Source: Thermococcus sp. (GTDB taxonomy: Archaea > Methanobacteriota_B > Thermococci > Thermococcales > Thermococcaceae). Taken from it: a stretch of DNA of 15,722 bases. Shown in pieces: positions 12,075 to 15,722 of the stretch. The notes beneath the pieces are model-generated. The model saw nothing but the letters and a program-made list of their open reading frames with translations. It searched no databases and was not told where the DNA came from. How positions within the stretch are numbered: the stretch's first letter is position 1; each line of letters begins with the position of its first letter. Where the stretch lies: positions 1-15,722 of the forward strand of contig JAGHBN010000066.1 of assembly GCA_021160985.1 (NCBI GenBank), in the 5' to 3' direction. Position numbers and translations under genes: made by a program.

Positions 12075-12370
12075 GCCTTTCCAAGGATGTTGTTCCAGGA
12101 GTGGCTGGACTCTATGAGATCTCCAACGGTCAGCTTTCTTTCCCCTTTTATCTCGGGCTCAAGTTCCTCGAGGGCCTTCAGCAGCTCTTCCCTCGGCAGG
12201 GCTTCTTCGTCGAAAACCACGAATCCGTTCTTTGCGTAGCCGTTGAGGAATACCCGCCACACCCTCTCATCTTTTTCGAGCTCGTACTGCTTTGCCGTTG
12301 CCTTCTCCCAGTCGATGTTTCCGAACTTCAGGTCCAGCCTCGTCAGGGTCTTGCTCAGCTCCACCGTCAT
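12071..12370 (-). CDS. Small uncharacterised protein coupled to tetraether lipid synthase
   Basis: This encodes 99 residues of unknown family. It is acidic, with no Cys and no membrane helix (MTVELSKTLTRLDLKFGNID; RVWRVFLNGYAKNGFVVFDE; EELLKALEELEPEIKGERKL). The start is taken as ATG 12370, because GGAGGTG sits 5 bases upstream. A GTG at 12376 overlapping the synthase stop (GTGA) is too close to that SD. The gene begins 2 bases after the synthase stop, so it is translated with it. A helper, chaperone or regulator of the synthase is possible from position alone. Its stop overlaps the stop of the DUF2139-like gene. Confidence 0.75.
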   Translation of the reverse strand: MTVELSKTLTRLDLKFGNIDWEKATAKQYELEKDERVWRVFLNGYAKNGFVVFDEEALPREELLKALEELEPEIKGERKLTVGDLIESSHSWNNILGKA

Positions 12371-12372
12371 GC

Positions 12373-14142
12373 TCACACCTCCTTGACACCAAAGTAGTCC
12401 TCTATGTCGATGTAGGTCTTCCGGTACAGCTCGCTGTTCTTTATCTCCTCAACGAACTCCTTGGTTCTGACGTACTTGTCCTTCTTGTAGTCCCAGTCCG
12501 GGTGAAGGGCCTTCCACTCGTCCCAAGTGTAGCTGAACTGGTTCTGAACCTTGTCCCTGTAGAGCTCGGGGATCACGTTGAAGGTACAGAAGGGCACTAT
12601 CCTTCCGTCCGGCATGGCGTAGTGGATGACACAGCGCTCCACGCGCTCGACGTCGTAGTTGTACTCGTCCATGAAGTGCATCATTCCGAGGAATAGTGCG
12701 TTCATGTGGAACTTTCCGAGGGCGTCGTAGTTGCCGTGCATGAAGGCGTTCTTTATGAGGTCGAGAACCTTAAGCCCCTTGGGCGCGTATTTCTCGTCGT
12801 AGAAGCTCTTGAACTTCATGAATATCTCTGCACCGAGCTTGAGCTTCTGAAGCCTTCCGAGGGTCTTCCACTTCTCTATCTCCTCTGCCTTGGTCTCAAG
12901 GTACTCAACGAAGCCCTCTACATCTATGAAGCGCGGAATCGGGACGACACGCTTGTTCTCGCGGTCGAGGAAGATGTAGGTGGCCGCACCGCAGGCGAAG
13001 TGGCTGGTCATGTAGTAGCGTGAGCCGGTAAAGGCCTCGAAGAAGCGCGCTATGTGACCGGCTATCGGGATTGGGTACCAGTCGTTCTTCGCAATGGCTC
13101 CATTGGTCTGCTCCTCTATGCGCTTTATTGCCCCGGGAATCGTTATCCTGAACCTCTGGCGCTCCTTCTTCGGAACCCTGCCGACCTGCGAGATGGGCTG
13201 GAAGTTTACTCCCCTGACGATGTCGAGGTGGTTGAGACCAAAGTTGATTATCGCGCCGAGCTCGTGGTCGTTGACGTTCCTGATGGTTGTCGGCACGAGG
13301 ACTATTCCCGGCCCACCGGCCTTCCTCACGTTCTCAAAGATGAGGGGAATCTCCCAGTGGTTCTTCCAGTTGGTCTGGGGCGTCATTCCGTCGTAGCTCA
13401 GGTAGAGGGTGTTAGTTCCAGCCTCGCGGATCTTCTTGACGAGTTCAGGCTCGAAGGCGAGCTTTATTCCGTCGGTGTTGAGCTGGACGTGGTCGTAGCC
13501 TTCCTCCTTAGCGATTTTGATGATTTCAATCAGATCGTCGCGGAGGGTCGGCTCACCGCCGGTGAACTGGACGGCGTTGGCACCGATCGGGTACTCTTTC
13601 TTGGCGTTCCTGAGCATCATGCGTATCTGCTCAAGCGTCGGCTCGTAAATGGGCTGGCCCTCCTTTGCGTAGAAGAAGCAGTACCAGCACGACAGGTTGC
13701 ACCTGTTGGTAAGGACGATGTTAAGCAGGTTGGTGTGGGAGCGGTGCCTGGCGCACAGGCCGCAGTCGAGAGGGCAGTTGGCCCCGCTGTTTTCAACGTT
13801 GGTGCTCTTGAGCTTGAAGTCGTACTTCCACTTCAGGAACCGGTAGTACATCTCAACACTCTCATAATAAACATCGGTGATCATTCCCTCGGGGCACCGT
13901 TTGGTTATCCAGACTTTACCGTCCTTTTCCCACACGAGGGCCGGAACGACTCTTCTGGTTTCGGGACAGAGGGAATACGTCCTGTGGGGGAGCGGGCCGC
14001 CGTAGGTGCGGCTTGCGGTTTTGAGCATCTTCTCAAACTCTTCTTCACTAATCTCGGGGAACTCGATAATATCCCTGATTCTTTTTGTGGATTCGGCGAA
14101 TTCCTTTTCGCCGCTGGGTACTTCATCCATAATCTCAGACAT
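12373..14142 (-). CDS. tes: Radical SAM tetraether lipid synthase (Tes; GDGT-forming)
   Basis: This encodes 589 residues. Tes joins the phytanyl chains of two archaeal diether lipids, or both chains within one, by C-C bonds between terminal methyl carbons, making tetraether (GDGT) or macrocyclic lipids at the membrane. Seen: the radical SAM motif C148-NLS-C152-WY-C155, a GGEP motif at 195-198 and SYDG later. An extra N-terminal cluster motif C123-PLD-C127-GL-C130 and the pair C59/C83 (SLCPETRRVVPA; KRCPEGM) agree with the several iron centres reported for M. jannaschii MJ0619. Further Cys lie in HFACGAATYIF and IVPFCTF. Ligand assignment is inferred. Long, unlike most radical SAM proteins, and matching the MJ0619 type. 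The start is ATG 14142 (GGTGATTTTC just upstream). A GTG at 14151 is less likely. Confidence 0.9.
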   Translation of the reverse strand: MSEIMDEVPSGEKEFAESTKRIRDIIEFPEISEEEFEKMLKTASRTYGGPLPHRTYSLCPETRRVVPALVWEKDGKVWITKRCPEGMITDVYYESVEMYYRFLKWKYDFKLKSTNVENSGANCPLDCGLCARHRSHTNLLNIVLTNRCNLSCWYCFFYAKEGQPIYEPTLEQIRMMLRNAKKEYPIGANAVQFTGGEPTLRDDLIEIIKIAKEEGYDHVQLNTDGIKLAFEPELVKKIREAGTNTLYLSYDGMTPQTNWKNHWEIPLIFENVRKAGGPGIVLVPTTIRNVNDHELGAIINFGLNHLDIVRGVNFQPISQVGRVPKKERQRFRITIPGAIKRIEEQTNGAIAKNDWYPIPIAGHIARFFEAFTGSRYYMTSHFACGAATYIFLDRENKRVVPIPRFIDVEGFVEYLETKAEEIEKWKTLGRLQKLKLGAEIFMKFKSFYDEKYAPKGLKVLDLIKNAFMHGNYDALGKFHMNALFLGMMHFMDEYNYDVERVERCVIHYAMPDGRIVPFCTFNVIPELYRDKVQNQFSYTWDEWKALHPDWDYKKDKYVRTKEFVEEIKNSELYRKTYIDIEDYFGVKEV

Positions 14143-14196
14143 GAAAATCACCCCTGTCTTTCTCTTTCCCTATTTGGCAGTATCTTCCATTTTTAG

Positions 14197-14229
14197 GTAT
14201 AAAAGCTTTTGCGTAAATATGAAGCTTTT
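14197..14229 (-). promoter_or_regulatory. tes promoter with two AAGCTTTT repeats
   Basis: On the minus strand GCTTTTATACC (14197-14207) is a TATA box predicting a start near 14172 and a 30-base leader with GGTGA. AAGCTTTT occurs at 14203-14210, overlapping the box, and again at 14222-14229, 19 bases apart. This is a possible regulator-binding pair. Confidence 0.5.
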
Positions 14230-14274
14230 ACTTCATACCCATGACAGGCAACTTGGCGGTTGGAAGGCTAACCG

Positions 14275-14281
14275 TTAAAAG
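14275..14281 (+). promoter_or_regulatory. TATA-like element for the 117-residue gene/UDG unit
   Basis: TTAAAAG at 14275-14281 would start transcription near 14303, ten bases before ATG 14313. GGGGTGAT lies within that short leader. Confidence 0.4.
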
Positions 14282-14312
14282 TCGGCCCCGGCAATTTTGT
14301 TGGGGTGATAAA

Positions 14313-14666
14313 ATGCCTGCAAGGGAGATGAGAATGGAGATGTTCCTCAGGGCACTTATCAAAAGAGACTTCACGAGGGCCAAGGCTCACCTGGAGAAGC
14401 TCCAGAAGATGGTCGGGAATGACGAGTGGGGCAAGGGATACAGCAAGGCGATAAACGGCTTCATGAGCGCACTTAGGGATGAAGATCCGGACGCCCTGAT
14501 AGTCCAGCTCCTGAAAGAGGGCGACAGGAAGAGGGCGGAAGAGCTTTTGGAGCACTTCCATGAGGTGATCCTTGAGCACGAGTTCCGGGACGAGTACGAG
14601 AAGGGCTACTACACCGCATGGGTCGAGTTCCTGAAGGCCTTCCTGAATCAGAAAACACTTGCGTGA
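14313..14666 (+). CDS. Small helical protein of unknown function, upstream of UDG
   Basis: This encodes 117 residues, strongly charged and all-helical. It appears as two similar helical-hairpin halves: RALIKRDFTRAKAHLEKLQK with EWGKGYSKAINGFMSALR, and LLKEGDRKRAEELLEHFHEV with EYEKGYYTAWVEFLKAFL. The halves share the pattern '...RA..LLE.......E..(K)GY..A...F..AL', so it looks like an internal duplication of a TPR-like unit. The start ATG 14313 has GGGGTGAT 5 bases upstream. A longer frame to 14241 crosses the promoter. Its stop overlaps or adjoins the UDG start (TGATGG at 14664), so the two are co-translated. I do not know the family. A link to DNA repair is suggested by position only. Confidence 0.75.
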   Translation: MPAREMRMEMFLRALIKRDFTRAKAHLEKLQKMVGNDEWGKGYSKAINGFMSALRDEDPDALIVQLLKEGDRKRAEELLEHFHEVILEHEFRDEYEKGYYTAWVEFLKAFLNQKTLA

Positions 14667-14671
14667 TGGCC

Positions 14672-15256
14672 ATGGGGAAAGAGGAGAAGATGAAGAAGCT
14701 TGAGGAGAAGATCAGGACCTGCCGAAAATGTCCCCTTGGAAGCCTCAGGACGAACGCGGTTCCCGGTTCGGGAAGCTATGACGCTCAGGTAATGTTCATC
14801 GGTGAGGCCCCGGGGTACTGGGAAGACCAGAAGGGGCTGCCATTTGTTGGCAGGGCAGGGAAGCTGCTGGATGAACTTCTGAGTGAGATCGGCCTCAGCA
14901 GGGAGGAGGTCTATATAACCAACATAGTCAAATGCCGGCCCCCTGAGAACCGCGACCCCACAGAGGAGGAGATAAAAGCCTGTGCTCCGTATCTCGACAG
15001 GCAGATTGACATAATAAGGCCGAGGGTCATCGTCCCCCTCGGCAGGCACTCCATGGGGTACATACTCGAAAAGTTCGGATTCAAAGCGGAGCCGATAAGC
15101 AAGATACACGGAAAAACCTTCGAGGCCCACACGCTCTTCGGTAAGATAATCATAATGCCGATGTACCACCCTGCCGCAGCCCTCTACAGGCCTCCCCTGA
15201 AAGAGGAACTCAGGGCCGATTTCCGCCGTCTTAAAGGGCTCCTCGAGAAAAAGTGA
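14672..15256 (+). CDS. udg: Family-4 uracil-DNA glycosylase (thermostable, 4Fe-4S)
   Basis: This encodes 194 residues. It removes uracil produced by cytosine deamination, starting base-excision repair. Seen: four cluster cysteines C17, C20, C88 and C104 (CRKCP, VKCRPP, KACAPYL), motif 1 GEAPGYWED at 44-52 followed by GLPFVGRAG, NIVKCRPPENRDPT, VIVPLGRHS, and motif 2 MYHPAA at 164-169. This is the family-4 pattern of Thermotoga and archaeal UDGs, with a typical length. The start is uncertain among ATG 14666 (overlapping the previous stop), 14672 and 14690. I take 14672, which gives 16 residues before the first cluster cysteine, close to the usual number. Confidence 0.94.
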   Translation: MGKEEKMKKLEEKIRTCRKCPLGSLRTNAVPGSGSYDAQVMFIGEAPGYWEDQKGLPFVGRAGKLLDELLSEIGLSREEVYITNIVKCRPPENRDPTEEEIKACAPYLDRQIDIIRPRVIVPLGRHSMGYILEKFGFKAEPISKIHGKTFEAHTLFGKIIIMPMYHPAAALYRPPLKEELRADFRRLKGLLEKK

Positions 15257-15566
15257 TGAATCCCCTTTCACGTTTCAATTACTCTTCGGGATGAGTTCTC
15301 CATTCTCCTCCTTTATTCTCTTGTAAAGGGCTGCCCCTGAAGCTTTTTTGGGAAAGGTTTTTATGATATGGGGGTGCATTATTGTACTTGAAAGTATCTG
15401 GTAATGCAGGAATAACATAGATTGGCATTAAATAGCCATTAAATGTCGTTGATACTCGTGGCAGTTCAGCAATATTTTCGAAGAGATGGCTATATACCAA
15501 AAATATTCCGGCAAAGTTTATATATCGTCGATATTTGTTGCCTCAAAACCCCTTGGAGGTGAAACT
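15257..15566. other. 310-base non-coding stretch before the antiporter gene
   Basis: I see no convincing gene; a 73-codon minus frame here lacks protein character. It contains a T-rich tract after the UDG stop (15300-15330), a second TATA-like GGTTTTTATG at 15356-15365, a direct repeat CATTAAAT (15426-15433 and 15437-15444), and the antiporter promoter. ATAGCCAT (15432-15439) and ATGGCTAT (15486-15493) form a spaced inverted repeat. Confidence 0.5.
15517..15534 (+). promoter_or_regulatory. Antiporter promoter with a 13-bp palindrome overlapping the TATA box
   Basis: TTTATATAT (15517-15525) is a strong TATA box predicting a start near 15548. ATATCG-T-CGATAT (15522-15534) is a perfect palindrome covering its 3' edge, placed to act as a repressor operator. 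Confidence 0.55.
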
Positions 15567-15722
15567 GTGTCGGACTTCGGTGTGCTCTCTCTACTGCCGC
15601 CTCTGGTGGCTATTGGACTCGCCATCCTGACAAAGAGAGTTTTGTTTGCACTGTTCGCCGGTGTTTGGATAGGTGGAGTTATGGTCTCGGGGGGCAACCC
15701 AGTATCAGGAACGGTACAAACC
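15567..15722 (+). CDS. NhaC-family Na+/H+ antiporter, N-terminal part (3' end outside window)
   Basis: Fifty-two codons are present, with no stop before the window edge. Translation begins at GTG 15567 after the SD GGAGGTG (8 bases upstream). The start MSDFGVLSLLPPLVAIGLAI, then LTKRVLFALFAGVWIGGVMV, is the typical N-terminus of NhaC-type or YuiF-like antiporters: SLLPPLVAIGLA in the first helix, then a positively charged turn and FAGVWIG in the second. These membrane proteins exchange Na+ for H+, or a solute such as lactate for malate in MleN relatives. The substrate cannot be judged from the part shown. Two membrane helices are visible. Expression is probably controlled at the palindrome over its TATA box. 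Confidence 0.82.
   Translation, partial: MSDFGVLSLLPPLVAIGLAILTKRVLFALFAGVWIGGVMVSGGNPVSGTVQT

Noticed and set aside
13054..14196. 380-codon plus-strand frame opposite tes
   Set aside because: It is a GC-rich codon-bias shadow of the radical SAM gene, with Val/Leu/Glu-rich composition and no motifs.
15254..15341. Possible C/D box sRNA (GTGATGA followed by CTGA)
   Set aside because: The spacing of about 85 bases is too long, no D'/C' pair was found, and GTGATGA coincides with the UDG stop. The ATGATGA at 661-667 likewise lacks matching boxes.
15279..15500. 73-codon minus frame before the antiporter
   Set aside because: It has no SD or domain, and an unlikely composition in a region with promoter signals.
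1..15722. Possible depletion of GATC as the target of the DpnII-like enzyme
   Set aside because: GATC occurs many times across the window (for example near 249, 354, 672, 3706, 4723, 5604 and 7013), so no avoidance is visible. This does not argue against the specificity, since host sites would be methylated.

Overview
The window looks like chromosomal DNA of a hyperthermophilic euryarchaeon of the order Thermococcales (Thermococcus or a close relative). The grounds are GGTGA-type Shine-Dalgarno (SD) sequences, archaeal TATA boxes about 25 bases upstream of starts, a C1-G72 tRNA-Tyr, and archaeal gene families (Tfx regulator, UPF0147, tetraether lipid synthase, DUF2139-like protein, family-4 uracil-DNA glycosylase). 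No database search was possible. Family names come from motifs and remembered similarity.

There are two compositional halves. From about 1 to 6650 the DNA is largely accessory: AT-richer, with long non-coding stretches. It begins with the tail of an Lrp/AsnC regulator. Next comes a 550-base non-coding stretch with two opposed arrays of 9-bp tandem repeats around a 27-bp palindrome, leading into a gene for a helix-turn-helix/coiled-coil protein. Strong inverted repeats follow, then an EVE-domain gene of more host-like composition on the minus strand. From about 2500 to 6640 lies an AT-rich restriction-modification (RM) locus. It holds a ribbon-helix-helix (RHH) regulator and a Dam-type (D12) adenine methylase on the plus strand. 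A convergent minus-strand operon encodes a 198-residue unknown, an N4/N6-type methyltransferase and a DpnII/MboI-like endonuclease. An octamer, TGTTGCAC, recurs once in the RHH promoter and twice around the methylase TATA box. I propose that the RHH protein controls the locus. An imperfect repeat of about 18 bases lies at each end of the block.

From about 6660 to the end the DNA is GC-rich and compact, typical core genome. In order it carries cobO (corrinoid adenosyltransferase), a UPF0147 gene, a minus operon of a zinc-ribbon protein plus a FucA-like class II aldolase, tRNA-Tyr, a Tfx-family regulator, a minus lrgA-lrgB operon convergent with it, and a divergent DUF2139-like gene. These are followed by a minus operon of tetraether lipid synthase plus a 99-residue companion, a plus operon of a 117-residue unknown plus family-4 UDG, and the start of an NhaC-family Na+/H+ antiporter cut by the window edge. 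Several neighbours overlap by a few bases, either head to tail (coupled translation) or tail to tail.

The candidates for something undescribed are the iteron-like region with its adjacent coiled-coil protein (possible replication origin or operator array of an integrated element), the RHH-controlled DpnII-like RM locus with its unknown fourth protein, and the small companion of the lipid synthase. None is proven by sequence reading alone.
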